Below are positions 8,445-16,136 of a stretch of 64,000 nucleotides of DNA, piece after piece; the first letter of the stretch is position 1; every line of letters begins with the position of its first letter. The notes beneath the pieces were generated by a model, which was not told the origin of the DNA, searched no databases, and saw only the letters and a program-made list of their open reading frames with translations. Source of the DNA: an uncultured Clostridia bacterium (GTDB lineage Bacteria; Bacillota; Clostridia; Christensenellales; Borkfalkiaceae); assembly GCA_947627955.1 (NCBI GenBank), contig CANQXZ010000001.1, positions 1 through 64,000 of the forward strand. Reading direction: 5' to 3'. The translations under genes and the position numbers were made by a program.

Positions 8445-9698
8445 TTACTTTGTCCTCGCTATTTTGATGTTGTCGTCCTTGCGGCTGCGCAGTTCCTTTA
8501 CGGGGTGCTCGCCGTCCTGATAGCGGTAGTCCTTCCCGAGCCGCTCTATCGCCTTTTCGATGACGAGGTGGGAGGCGTTCTTTTCGGGTTCACCTGACAT
8601 ATATTTCTGGTAGTCGAAATAGCGGTGGTCGTCGGGGATCTTCCTGATATCTTTGTAGTCCATCTTCTTCTGCGTATTGTCGGCGGTGAGGTTTATTGTC
8701 CCCGCAAGCACCTTTCTTATATATTCCTTGTTGCCGCCGAGCTTTAAAAGTTTCGGGAATTCGCCGCTGCCTATCACGTTCTCATAGCTCTTGTTTTCGT
8801 ACTTTTTGAGCAGTTTTGCGGCGGTTTTAAGGTGCGAGACTTCCATCTTGAAGTGTTCCGCCCATATCTTGGCTATCGCGGCGTCGCTCTCGTCCTGCAT
8901 GGCGGAGTAGTAGAGCCAGCACTCCGTGTATTCGTGCATGACCCACTGTTCGAGCCACGTCATTGTGGGGTCTTTGAGGCTCTCGTATTGCGTCACGTGC
9001 GCCTCCTCGATCATTGCGATTTCGGCGTACAGCTTTCTTCCCAAGTCGTTTTTATACCATTGGGCGATGTTCATATAGTAATTCATCGTCTGCTGTTCGG
9101 CGGCGGTTATGGTGCAAGCCACGAGCTTGCTGTAAAGGTCGGCTTTGTCGGCGTTCATGTGGGGCTTCACGTCGTCGGAAGGGTATCTGTGTTCGGCTAC
9201 CGTGGGTCTGCCGGGCATTATCTCGGTGTACTTGCCGACAAGCAGGTCGGAGTCGATATTCTTGTCCGTTTTCAGAAGATTCGCATAGCGGTAGAGGTGG
9301 TCGAAGTCCTCCAAAAGGGCAAAGTTCAGCGCCTTTATGTTGTTTTCGTCCTTTTCGTTTATTGCGAGCACCGCCGTGAGGTCTACCGCAAGCTGTTCGT
9401 ATGCTATGGTGGTTTCGAGAATGCTTTCGTTGATGGGTTTGAGGCAGCTTATGCGCTTTTGCTGTTGCTGTTCCTGACGGCGCACCACCGCAAGCGCGTC
9501 AACTATCTCGGGTTCGTCGCAGTGTCTTGCGAAGTTGTGCATGAACCACTGCGATTCGAATTCCGTGCCGTTCATAAGGATCACGCGCGTCTTTGTGTAC
9601 GGCGAAGTTTTTTCCTTGTTATAGCTCCTCGGGTACATCTTTTTCAGCGGTAAAAAGTTGTTTTCAAGCGATTTGCTCTTTTCTTTTATCGGATTCAT
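8445..9698 (-). CDS. Ferritin-like-fold protein of unknown function
   Basis: A 417-residue soluble protein with no signal peptide or membrane segment. A ferritin-type diiron pattern is visible: E201, E231-x-x-H234, E256 or E259, and E286-x-x-H289, spaced on helices as in rubrerythrin-like proteins. A second partial set lies before it (E101, then E130 with H134). The flanks (1-90, 320-417) are not recognised. GGAGGT stands 7 bases before the ATG. The diiron role in oxygen, peroxide or iron handling is inference. The gene is monocistronic, divergent from an operon that also encodes a diiron protein (FprA). Confidence 0.7.
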   Translation of the reverse strand: MNPIKEKSKSLENNFLPLKKMYPRSYNKEKTSPYTKTRVILMNGTEFESQWFMHNFARHCDEPEIVDALAVVRRQEQQQQKRISCLKPINESILETTIAYEQLAVDLTAVLAINEKDENNIKALNFALLEDFDHLYRYANLLKTDKNIDSDLLVGKYTEIMPGRPTVAEHRYPSDDVKPHMNADKADLYSKLVACTITAAEQQTMNYYMNIAQWYKNDLGRKLYAEIAMIEEAHVTQYESLKDPTMTWLEQWVMHEYTECWLYYSAMQDESDAAIAKIWAEHFKMEVSHLKTAAKLLKKYENKSYENVIGSGEFPKLLKLGGNKEYIRKVLAGTINLTADNTQKKMDYKDIRKIPDDHRYFDYQKYMSGEPEKNASHLVIEKAIERLGKDYRYQDGEHPVKELRSRKDDNIKIARTK

Positions 9699-9764
9699 TT
9701 ATTACCTCCGATAAAGTTTTTGTCAATTGCGCGGCTATTTAATCCCGAAACATATTTTTTTCGC

Positions 9765-9793
9765 TTGCTTTTTGGTGCCCGTTAAGGTAAAAT
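9765..9793 (+). promoter_or_regulatory. Promoter of the membrane protein-GT8-fprA operon
   Basis: TTGCTT (9765-9770), 17 bases, TAAAAT (9788-9793). The ATG follows only 8 bases after the -10 element, so the mRNA is probably leaderless; the only AAGG (9784-9787) is too far upstream of the start and inside the promoter. Confidence 0.65.
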
Positions 9794-9801
9794 TGTAGTG
9801 T

Positions 9802-11022
9802 ATGGCGGAACAGAAAAGAAACTACAAAAAAATAGCGCTGTTCGTCTTTTACGGCGCTTTGACGGTAGCTATTCTCGTAACGATATTGTCCTTTAACGAT
9901 ATCGGCGATATTTTTTCTGTAATAGGCACAGCCGACGTAAAATATATATGGATAGGGATAGCCTTTCTTGCTGCGTACGCCCTGTTGTATCCGCTGACGA
10001 CGTGTATACTCGCAAAAGCCCAGAAACTGCCCACGAGCTTTAAGACGACCTATACCATCGCAATGACCGAGCACTTTTTCAACGGCATAACGCCCTTTTC
10101 CACGGGCGGACAGCCCTTTCAGGTGTACGCGTTCAAAAAGGCGGGCGTGAAGCTGTCCGACAGCACGGGATTGCTCATGATGAACTTCATAATCTTTATG
10201 ATGGTCACCAATCTCTACGCCCTGTTGTCCCTGATATACGCTACGCGGTTTGTCACTACCGTGCCCATGACCGTCCTCGCGGTCGTCGGATTCACTATGA
10301 ATTTCGGCGTGCTGGTTTTTCTTATCGCCCTTGCGACAAGCAGGAGACTGAGGAACGGTCTTCTGGCGATAGTTGACCTTCTGTGCAGGGTCAAATTTTT
10401 AAAAAAATTTCTCGAACCGAGAAAAGAACAGATAAACAACTATTTCGAGCAGGTGCAGTCGGCGTTCAAAACGCTGCTGAAAAAGGTTTGGGTCTTTATA
10501 CTCTGCATACTGATCAAAATCGTGACTATGGCGTTTTACTATGCCATAACTTTTTATATTTTGCGCGCGCTGGGCGTTCCCGTCGGCTACGGCGACATGT
10601 TCTTTATAATCTGCGGAACGTCGTTTGCGATAACAATGGTAGTATTCGTGCCCACGCCGGGCTCGAGCGGCGGGATAGAATTTGCGTTCAATTCCGTGCT
10701 TGCCAACATTGGCGGAGGGCTTGCTTCCAGCGTCAGCTACGGCGGAATGCTCATATGGCGGCTTTTGAGCTATTATCTCATGATGGGCATAAGTCTCTTG
10801 TTCTATATCATTCTGGAAATTTCTTTCAGCGTCAGGGCAAAGAGGATCAAGGCTACGCAAACTCCATGCGGCGGCGCGCCTATCGCATTGGGTGCGGATA
10901 CCGCCTCGGAGGACGGGGAGGAGCCCGATTCGGCTTTGAGCGCCCCGCCCGCGGGGGAAGACGGCGCGGATACGGAAGAGGAGCCCGCAGATAGCGGCGA
11001 AGAGAAGATCCCGGAGAATTAA
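9802..11022 (+). CDS. LPG-synthase-type (UPF0104/YbhN) integral membrane protein
   Basis: Polytopic membrane protein of 406 residues with about eight hydrophobic helices, matching the transmembrane domain shared with MprF flippases. Family marks include NGITPFSTGGQPFQVYAF (about 93-110) and PTPGSSGGIE (about 287-296). There is no soluble lysyltransferase domain. The last 60 residues are an acidic, low-complexity cytoplasmic tail. The likely role is moving or handling a lipid or lipid-linked glycan. A GT8 glycosyltransferase starts 1 base later, which supports a cell-envelope job. Confidence 0.82.
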   Translation: MAEQKRNYKKIALFVFYGALTVAILVTILSFNDIGDIFSVIGTADVKYIWIGIAFLAAYALLYPLTTCILAKAQKLPTSFKTTYTIAMTEHFFNGITPFSTGGQPFQVYAFKKAGVKLSDSTGLLMMNFIIFMMVTNLYALLSLIYATRFVTTVPMTVLAVVGFTMNFGVLVFLIALATSRRLRNGLLAIVDLLCRVKFLKKFLEPRKEQINNYFEQVQSAFKTLLKKVWVFILCILIKIVTMAFYYAITFYILRALGVPVGYGDMFFIICGTSFAITMVVFVPTPGSSGGIEFAFNSVLANIGGGLASSVSYGGMLIWRLLSYYLMMGISLLFYIILEISFSVRAKRIKATQTPCGGAPIALGADTASEDGEEPDSALSAPPAGEDGADTEEEPADSGEEKIPEN

Positions 11023-11023
11023 A

Positions 11024-11872
11024 ATGGATATTTCGGAAGACAAGATCGTTCCAATAGTTTACAGCGCCAACAAAAAGGTTTCGGAGGGAGTGATCCTCTC
11101 CGCGCTTTCCGTAGCTTACAGGTGTTCCCGTCCCGTGAGAGTATATGTGCTTACTATGGATCTCCCCGACATGGACGCGCGCTATACGTCGATAACGGAA
11201 GAGACGGTAAAAAAGCTCGACGGCGCGTTAAAGACGGTGAACGGCTTGAACGAAGCGGTGAGGGTGGACGTGACCGAACTCTTTAAGCGGGAACTTTCTG
11301 ACAGTAAAAATCTGAAAAGCAAATTCACCCCCTACGCAATGCTGAGGTTGCTTGTGGATCTGTTGGATATGCCCGACAGAGCTATCTATCTCGACGTCGA
11401 CACAATGTGCTGTTCGGATATAAGCCTTCTCTACGATATAGACATAGAGGACTATGAGTTCGCGGCTGTTTTGGATAAGGTCGGGCACATATATGTCCGT
11501 CCGCGCTATTGCAACACGGGAGTGCTGTATTGCAATCTGAAAAAGGTGCGCGAAACCCGCCTTTTCGAGCGTGCGCGGCAGATGGTTCGGAAGAGAAAGC
11601 TGTTTATGCCCGACCAGTCTTCGCTGAATTTTCTCGTAAAGAAAAAGCTGATTTTGCCTTACAGATTCAACGAACAGCGACAGATAAAGGAAGATACCGT
11701 TATAAAGCATCTTTGCAGGTATTTCAAGTGGTACGGTCCCTTTTTCAGACTGAAAAACGTAAAACAATGGGAAAGGGACAAGGTGCACGAAGTGCTCGGC
11801 ATAACTGCGTTCGACGACATCTACGAGCTATACGACAAACTGGATAAAATTTATGATTTCGGAGTGGAATAA
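11024..11872 (+). CDS. Glycosyltransferase family 8 protein
   Basis: Cytoplasmic nucleotide-sugar transferase of the LgtC/glycogenin-type GT-A fold. The metal-binding DxD is D124-V-D126 in YLDVDTMC; the N-terminal IVYSANKKVSEGVILSALS and the later CNTGVLYCNL and MPDQSSLNFL are family landmarks. Length 282. Acceptor and sugar are unknown. It sits 1 base behind the UPF0104-type membrane protein and 2 bases before fprA, so it is translated from the same operon. Confidence 0.88.
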   Translation: MDISEDKIVPIVYSANKKVSEGVILSALSVAYRCSRPVRVYVLTMDLPDMDARYTSITEETVKKLDGALKTVNGLNEAVRVDVTELFKRELSDSKNLKSKFTPYAMLRLLVDLLDMPDRAIYLDVDTMCCSDISLLYDIDIEDYEFAAVLDKVGHIYVRPRYCNTGVLYCNLKKVRETRLFERARQMVRKRKLFMPDQSSLNFLVKKKLILPYRFNEQRQIKEDTVIKHLCRYFKWYGPFFRLKNVKQWERDKVHEVLGITAFDDIYELYDKLDKIYDFGVE

Positions 11873-11874
11873 AA

Positions 11875-13029
11875 ATGGAAATTTCTGAAGGTATTTACTA
11901 TGTAGGGGTCGACGACGAAAAAATCGACCTGTTCGAGGGCATTCTGCCCGTAAAACACGGAATGGCATACAATTCCTATGTCATAATGGATGAAAAATGC
12001 GCCGTTATGGACAGCGTGGACGGGCATTTCGGCGACGAATGGCTCAAAAACGTGGAAAAGGCGCTGGACGGGCGTGCGCCCGACTATATCGTGGTCTTAC
12101 ATATGGAGCCCGACCACTCCGCAAACGTATTCGCGTTCACCCAAAAGTATCCCGCCGCGCAGGTCGTGGGCAACGCAAAGACCTTTGTCATGCTGTCCGA
12201 ATTTTTCGGGACGGACTATGCGGAGCGCAGGATAGTCGTGAAGGACGGGGACAAGCTGTCTCTCGGCAGGCACGAGCTGACTTTCGTGTTCGCGCCGATG
12301 GTGCACTGGCCCGAGGTCATGACGGCATACGAGAGCCATACAAAGACCCTGTTTTCCGCCGACGCTTTCGGGAAATTCGGCGCAAACTCGCATGAGGAGG
12401 AATGGGAGGACGAGGCGAGGAGATATTACTTCGCCATCGTCGGCAAATACGGCGTTCAGGTACAGGCGCTCCTTAAAAAGCTGTCCGCCTATGATATCAG
12501 CACGATATGTTCCCTCCACGGACCCGTGTTGAAGAGCGATATAAGCCGCTACGTGCAGCTCTATTCGCGGTGGTCGTCATACGAGCCCGAAACGGACGGC
12601 GTGCTGATAGCTTACACGTCGGTTTACGGGCACACGCAGGCGGCAGTCGCCCTTTTAAAGGAGAAATTGCTGAAAAGGGGCGTAAAAGCCGAGGCGTACG
12701 ACATTGTCCGCACCGAGCGCACCTATCTTATAGCCGAGGCGTTCAGATATTCCAAGGCGGTATTCGCGACAACCACTTATAACGGCGACATCTTCCCCGC
12801 CATGCGCGAGTTCATAGCCTGCCTCACCGAGCGTAACTATCAAAACCGCACTGTGGCGTTTGTCGAAAACGGGAGCTGGGCGCCCGTTGCGGCGAAGGGA
12901 ATGCAGACCGAATTCGAAAAGTGCAAAAATCTCGTCTTTGCAGAAAACAATGTAAAAATACGTTCGGCTCTCAATGCGGAGAGCGCCGCGCAAATAGAGG
13001 CGCTTGCGGACGAACTCGCCCGCATCTGA
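11875..13029 (+). CDS. fprA: FprA-type flavodiiron protein
   Basis: Cytoplasmic diiron/FMN enzyme that reduces O2 to water and/or NO to N2O in anaerobes. The metallo-beta-lactamase-like domain has HMEPDHS, a histidine in VHWPEVM, aspartate in LFSADAFG and histidine in LHGPV, giving all diiron ligands. The flavodoxin domain begins near residue 243 with AYTSVYGHTQ. Length 384 is standard; there is no fused rubredoxin. Being the last gene of an envelope-type operon is unusual. A terminator follows. Confidence 0.93.
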   Translation: MEISEGIYYVGVDDEKIDLFEGILPVKHGMAYNSYVIMDEKCAVMDSVDGHFGDEWLKNVEKALDGRAPDYIVVLHMEPDHSANVFAFTQKYPAAQVVGNAKTFVMLSEFFGTDYAERRIVVKDGDKLSLGRHELTFVFAPMVHWPEVMTAYESHTKTLFSADAFGKFGANSHEEEWEDEARRYYFAIVGKYGVQVQALLKKLSAYDISTICSLHGPVLKSDISRYVQLYSRWSSYEPETDGVLIAYTSVYGHTQAAVALLKEKLLKRGVKAEAYDIVRTERTYLIAEAFRYSKAVFATTTYNGDIFPAMREFIACLTERNYQNRTVAFVENGSWAPVAAKGMQTEFEKCKNLVFAENNVKIRSALNAESAAQIEALADELARI

Positions 13030-13036
13030 CTGCGAT

Positions 13037-13072
13037 AAAACGGCTTGCGTAAAATTTCCGCAAGCCGTTTTT
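13037..13072 (+). terminator. Intrinsic terminator after fprA
   Basis: CGGCTTGCG (13041-13049) pairs with CGCAAGCCG (13059-13067), extended by AAAA/TTTT, with a 9-base loop and a T5 tail. Confidence 0.88.
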
Positions 13073-13096
13073 GCGTTATACTTGAAAAATAATTAT

Positions 13097-13125
13097 TTGA
13101 CATATAAATGTTTCGGCGTTATACT
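13097..13125 (+). promoter_or_regulatory. Sigma-A promoter of the alpha/beta hydrolase gene
   Basis: TTGACA (13097-13102), 17 bases, TATACT (13120-13125). A 5' leader of about 38 bases with AAGGAG leads to the ATG at 13170. Confidence 0.88.
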
Positions 13126-13169
13126 GAAAGCGCAACTCAGATAATAAAAACCGTCAAGGAGATATAGAT

Positions 13170-14159
13170 ATGCAGGAAAAATTGAAATTGACGAAAGAGT
13201 GGGACAAAGTATTCCCCAAGAGCGAAAAGGTAGACCATGAAAAGGCTACCTTCCATAACCGTTACGGGATCGCGCTCGCATGCGACGTGTACAGCCCGAA
13301 AGGAGCAAGCGGGAAACTCCCCGCAGTCGCGGTGTGCGGACCTTTCGGCGCGGTCAAGGAGCAGTCGTCGGGGCTTTACGCGCAGGAAATGGCAAAGCGC
13401 GGCTTTTTGGCTATCGCATTCGACCCCTCGTTTACGGGCGAGAGCGGAGGATATCCGAGATATGTCGCCTCACCCGATATAAACACGGAGGACTTTTCGG
13501 CGGCTGTGGACTATCTTTCCTGCCGTGACGACGTCGACCCCGACAGAATAGGCATCATAGGCATCTGCGGCTGGGGCGGGATGGCGATAAACGCCGCGGC
13601 TATGGACACAAGGATCAAGGTCACCGTTGCTTCTACTATGTACGACATGACGAGGGTGAACGCCAAGGGATATTTCGACGCGGCGGACAGCGAAGAGGCG
13701 CGCTTCGAAACGAAAAAAGCCCTCAACGCACAGCGTATCGTCGATTACAAAAACGGCAATTACGAGCTCGGTGGCGGTGTGGTCGATCCGCTTCCCGACG
13801 ACGCGCCCTTCTTCGTCAAGGACTATTACGACTACTACAAGACAAAGAGGGGGTATCACGCGCGTTCGCTCAATTCAAACGGCGGCTGGAACAAGACGTC
13901 CTCGCTCTCCTTTATGAATATGCCCATTCTCTCTTACAGCAACGAAATTCGCAGCGCCGTGCTCATAGTTCACGGGGATAAGGCGCATTCGTGCTATTTT
14001 TCGAAGGACGCCTACGCGGCAATGACAAAGGACAGCAAATATACGGGCAACAAGGAGCTTTTGCTTATCCCGGGCGCGGTGCATACCGACCTCTACGACA
14101 AGCTCGACGTGATCCCCTTCGATAAGATAGAGGCGTTCTTCAAGACGAATCTCCAATAG
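13170..14159 (+). CDS. Alpha/beta hydrolase (YcjY / dienelactone-hydrolase type)
   Basis: Soluble hydrolase of 329 residues. The nucleophile elbow reads GICGWGG, so the nucleophile is a cysteine, as in dienelactone hydrolase, not serine. An HGDKAHS segment (near 271-277) and a late GAVHTD motif offer the acid and histidine. The substrate is unknown. A strong promoter and AAGGAG Shine-Dalgarno precede it. A small lipoprotein gene follows 11 bases later on the same transcript. Confidence 0.82.
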   Translation: MQEKLKLTKEWDKVFPKSEKVDHEKATFHNRYGIALACDVYSPKGASGKLPAVAVCGPFGAVKEQSSGLYAQEMAKRGFLAIAFDPSFTGESGGYPRYVASPDINTEDFSAAVDYLSCRDDVDPDRIGIIGICGWGGMAINAAAMDTRIKVTVASTMYDMTRVNAKGYFDAADSEEARFETKKALNAQRIVDYKNGNYELGGGVVDPLPDDAPFFVKDYYDYYKTKRGYHARSLNSNGGWNKTSSLSFMNMPILSYSNEIRSAVLIVHGDKAHSCYFSKDAYAAMTKDSKYTGNKELLLIPGAVHTDLYDKLDVIPFDKIEAFFKTNLQ

Positions 14160-14170
14160 CGGCAAGAGCG

Positions 14171-14680
14171 ATGAGGAGATTATTCGTAACGGCGTTGGCT
14201 GTTATAGTGGCGCTTTTGGCTTTTTCGGCGTGCAATGTCGGCAGACAGTCCGCTTCAGACGACGGCACGTCGGCAGAAACGGAGGAAACGGACGGCAACG
14301 GAGAGGAGGACAAGGAAATGGCAGACGAGATATATATCACGGTAAACGGATACAAAATCACAGTAAAACTCGAAAAAAACGCAGCGGCAGAGGCGCTCGC
14401 CGGGAAGTTGAAAAACGGCGACATAACCTATACCGCGAGCAATTATGGCGGTTTTGAAAAGGTCGGGAGCCCGGGATTTTCGCTTCCGCAGAGCGATACG
14501 CCCATGACGACGGAGGCGGGCGACGTAGTCCTGTATTCGGGGGATCAGATAGTGCTGTTTTACGGCAGTAATTCGTGGTCCTATACCAAACTCGGGAAGA
14601 TGCAGGGCTATTCCGCGCAGGAATTGAAGGATATACTCACGGCGGCGGATCCCGCCGAGGTGAGGATGGGCTTGCGGTAA
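14171..14680 (+). CDS. Cyclophilin-like-fold lipoprotein
   Basis: Exported lipoprotein of 169 residues. A hydrophobic signal segment ends in the lipobox LAFSAC (cysteine 21), followed by an acidic Thr/Glu linker and, from about residue 56, a small domain beginning ITVNGYKITVKLEKN with GDVVLYSGDQIVLFYGSNSWSYTKLGK, the pattern of cyclophilin-like-2 proteins. Catalytic prolyl isomerase activity is not established for that family. The hydrolase and this protein are often neighbours, but a shared function is inference. Confidence 0.78.
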   Translation: MRRLFVTALAVIVALLAFSACNVGRQSASDDGTSAETEETDGNGEEDKEMADEIYITVNGYKITVKLEKNAAAEALAGKLKNGDITYTASNYGGFEKVGSPGFSLPQSDTPMTTEAGDVVLYSGDQIVLFYGSNSWSYTKLGKMQGYSAQELKDILTAADPAEVRMGLR

Positions 14681-14711
14681 AATTGCCGCATATTGAACCG
14701 AAATAAAAAAT

Positions 14712-14745
14712 AAAAAAATGCACAGGAGATCCTGTGCATTTTTTT
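14712..14745. terminator. Bidirectional terminator between lipoprotein gene and tRNA-Arg
   Basis: A7-TGCACAGGA / TCCTGTGCA-T7 perfect stem around a GA loop (14718-14739). It ends plus-strand transcription after the lipoprotein gene and, read the other way, starts immediately after the encoded CCA end of the tRNA. Confidence 0.88.
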
Positions 14746-14819
14746 GGTAGACCCGGCGGGAATCGAACCCACAACGGCCCCTTAGGAGGGGGCTGTTATA
14801 TCCATTTAACTACGGATCC
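14745..14819 (-). tRNA. tRNA-Arg (anticodon CCU)
   Basis: A complete cloverleaf can be drawn: acceptor GGATCCG/CGGGTCT (two G-U pairs, one at position 1-72), 4-bp D stem GTTA/TAAC, anticodon stem GCCCC/GGGGC with loop CTCCTAA, 5-bp T stem with TTCGATT loop, discriminator A and an encoded CCA. The anticodon CCT decodes AGG. Length 75 with CCA. Its first 10 bases are also the last 10 bases of the upstream membrane-protein gene. I see no promoter of its own, so it probably depends on RNase P processing of that mRNA. Confidence 0.93.
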
Positions 14820-15589
14820 GCAGTTTCACGCCTGTAAAGCGCGTTGTATATTTTGCAGAATACGAAAGTTATCAAGACGTACGCCGCGGCGATCGCAAGC
14901 AAGCAACCCGCCACGAGCATTACGGCGTAAACGGAGTTGAAATTTGATAAAGTCCCGAACAGTTTTATCCACAGATGCCTTGTGCCGAAGAATGGATAGG
15001 GATACCATTCGAAACTGAAACATGTCATGCCGACGATCTTGATTATCACCGCGTAAACGGCGGGGTAAAGCAAAAACAGCAGACATTTTACGAACCGCAC
15101 CGACGATTTAGGTCTCTTCGAAAAGAGGTAGATAACCGACGCGGTCGTTATAAAATAGTGTTTGAATAGGGAAGTTGCAAAATTATGTAAATTTCCCGGC
15201 GCGCGGTCGTAAGGGAAGCTCTCAAACCCGAATATCAGGGTGAAGAGGGTATATGCGATAAGAACGGTAAATTGGTTGACTGCCAGAAACAGTATGACGT
15301 ACGGATTTTCTGCGGCGCGGTGCGGCAAGCCGAGGTTTAATATGATAAACAGAAAGTCGGCTATCGCCCAAACGCAGAAAAGAAGGAGGGTCAGGTTCGT
15401 AAAATAGGTAAGATGCGTCCAGCGGCTCGCCACTTCGGCAAGCGTATACGGGTCGTTCGGCTCGTGGAGCAAATAATCTTCGTCGCCGCCCCAATCCGCA
15501 ATGTGCTTTACGATTATCGCAATACTCAAAACCGCAAGCAGGAAGAAGAACAGCGCCGCCCAAAATTCCCTTGTCTTAACTTTCCGCAT
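14810..15589 (-). CDS. Pr6Pr-like six-helix membrane protein
   Basis: Integral membrane protein of about 259 residues with six hydrophobic helices. RWTHLTYFTNLTLLLFCVWA and the late FEWYPYPFFG resemble the Pr6Pr (FAR-17a/AIG1-like) family, whose bacterial function is unknown. Start is uncertain: ATG 15589 is given, but GTG 15598 (three residues longer) lies just 2 bases from the predicted transcription start and could be a leaderless start. The TAG stop is inside tRNA-Arg. The family call is moderate; membrane topology is clear. Confidence 0.65.
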   Translation of the reverse strand: MRKVKTREFWAALFFFLLAVLSIAIIVKHIADWGGDEDYLLHEPNDPYTLAEVASRWTHLTYFTNLTLLLFCVWAIADFLFIILNLGLPHRAAENPYVILFLAVNQFTVLIAYTLFTLIFGFESFPYDRAPGNLHNFATSLFKHYFITTASVIYLFSKRPKSSVRFVKCLLFLLYPAVYAVIIKIVGMTCFSFEWYPYPFFGTRHLWIKLFGTLSNFNSVYAVMLVAGCLLAIAAAYVLITFVFCKIYNALYRRETADP

Positions 15590-15606
15590 CCCTGTCACTC
15601 ATGGAC

Positions 15607-15635
15607 ATTATAATAGATATTTTTGTATCCGTCAA
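15607..15635 (-). promoter_or_regulatory. Promoter of the Pr6Pr-like gene and tRNA-Arg
   Basis: Reading leftwards: TTGACG (15635-15630), 17 bases, TATAAT (15612-15607). Transcription would start near 15600, 2 bases from GTG 15598 and 11 from ATG 15589. Confidence 0.85.
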
Positions 15636-15687
15636 CTCCCGGAAGGCATTTCAGCCCAAAATAGCGGAATGGGAGGACGGACTCGGA

Positions 15688-15718
15688 CAAAGAAAATGCG
15701 GACGCAAAGCGCCCGCAT
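15688..15718 (-). terminator. Intrinsic terminator after rpsT
   Basis: On the minus strand ATGCGGGCGC (15718-15709) pairs with GCGTCCGCAT (15705-15696) with one mismatch around a 3-base loop, followed by TTTTCTTT. Confidence 0.8.
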
Positions 15719-15731
15719 GATTTTGCACCGA

Positions 15732-15995
15732 TCATTCCATTGCGTTGAGCTTTTTCGAAAGAGCCGATTTTTTATTTGCAGCGGTGTTCTTCTTTATAAC
15801 GCCCTTGGAAACTGCGCCGTCGATAACGGAGCAGGTGTGAGGGTAGAGCGCCGTCGCGGCGGCTTTATCTCCGCTTGCGACCAGAGCGAGAAGTTTTTTG
15901 ACTTCCGTTCTCATTTCGGATTTGATCGCCTTGTTTCTCTCCGTCTTCTTGTCTATAACGAGCACACGCTTCTTTGCAGACTTTATATTGGGCAT
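15732..15995 (-). CDS. rpsT: 30S ribosomal protein S20
   Basis: Small basic helical protein binding 16S rRNA. PNIKSAKKRVLVIDKKTERN at the N-terminus and the C-terminal KGVIKKNTAANKKSALSKKL are diagnostic. The start at 15995 (87 residues) is set by AAAGGAG 8 bases upstream; the frame is open further upstream, but that part covers the promoter. Own promoter and terminator; divergent from murI. Confidence 0.97.
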   Translation of the reverse strand: MPNIKSAKKRVLVIDKKTERNKAIKSEMRTEVKKLLALVASGDKAAATALYPHTCSVIDGAVSKGVIKKNTAANKKSALSKKLNAME

Positions 15996-16039
15996 CAGAT
16001 ATTCTCCTTTAATACCGTTTGATCTTGAATTCTTATGTG

Positions 16040-16068
16040 ATTTTATCATAAATCTGATTTGTTGTAAA
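16040..16068 (-). promoter_or_regulatory. Promoter of rpsT
   Basis: Minus strand TTTACA (16068-16063), 17 bases, TAAAAT (16045-16040), giving a leader of about 38 bases that ends with AAAGGAG. Confidence 0.8.
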
Positions 16069-16136
16069 CTGTTTTTAAACGCCTTTTAACATTTTTTTTA
16101 ATATATTTTGGCGCGGCGCAATATAAATAATACAGT

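Noticed and set aside
9698-9726. TTGACA on the minus strand just upstream of the ferritin-like gene
   Set aside because: The matching -10 position would fall on the start codon, downstream of the gene's GGAGGT site, so it cannot be the promoter that makes a translatable leader.
14745-14819. tRNA-Arg as an integration site for a mobile element
   Set aside because: I saw no integrase, no repeated copy of the tRNA 3' end and no foreign gene block on either side.
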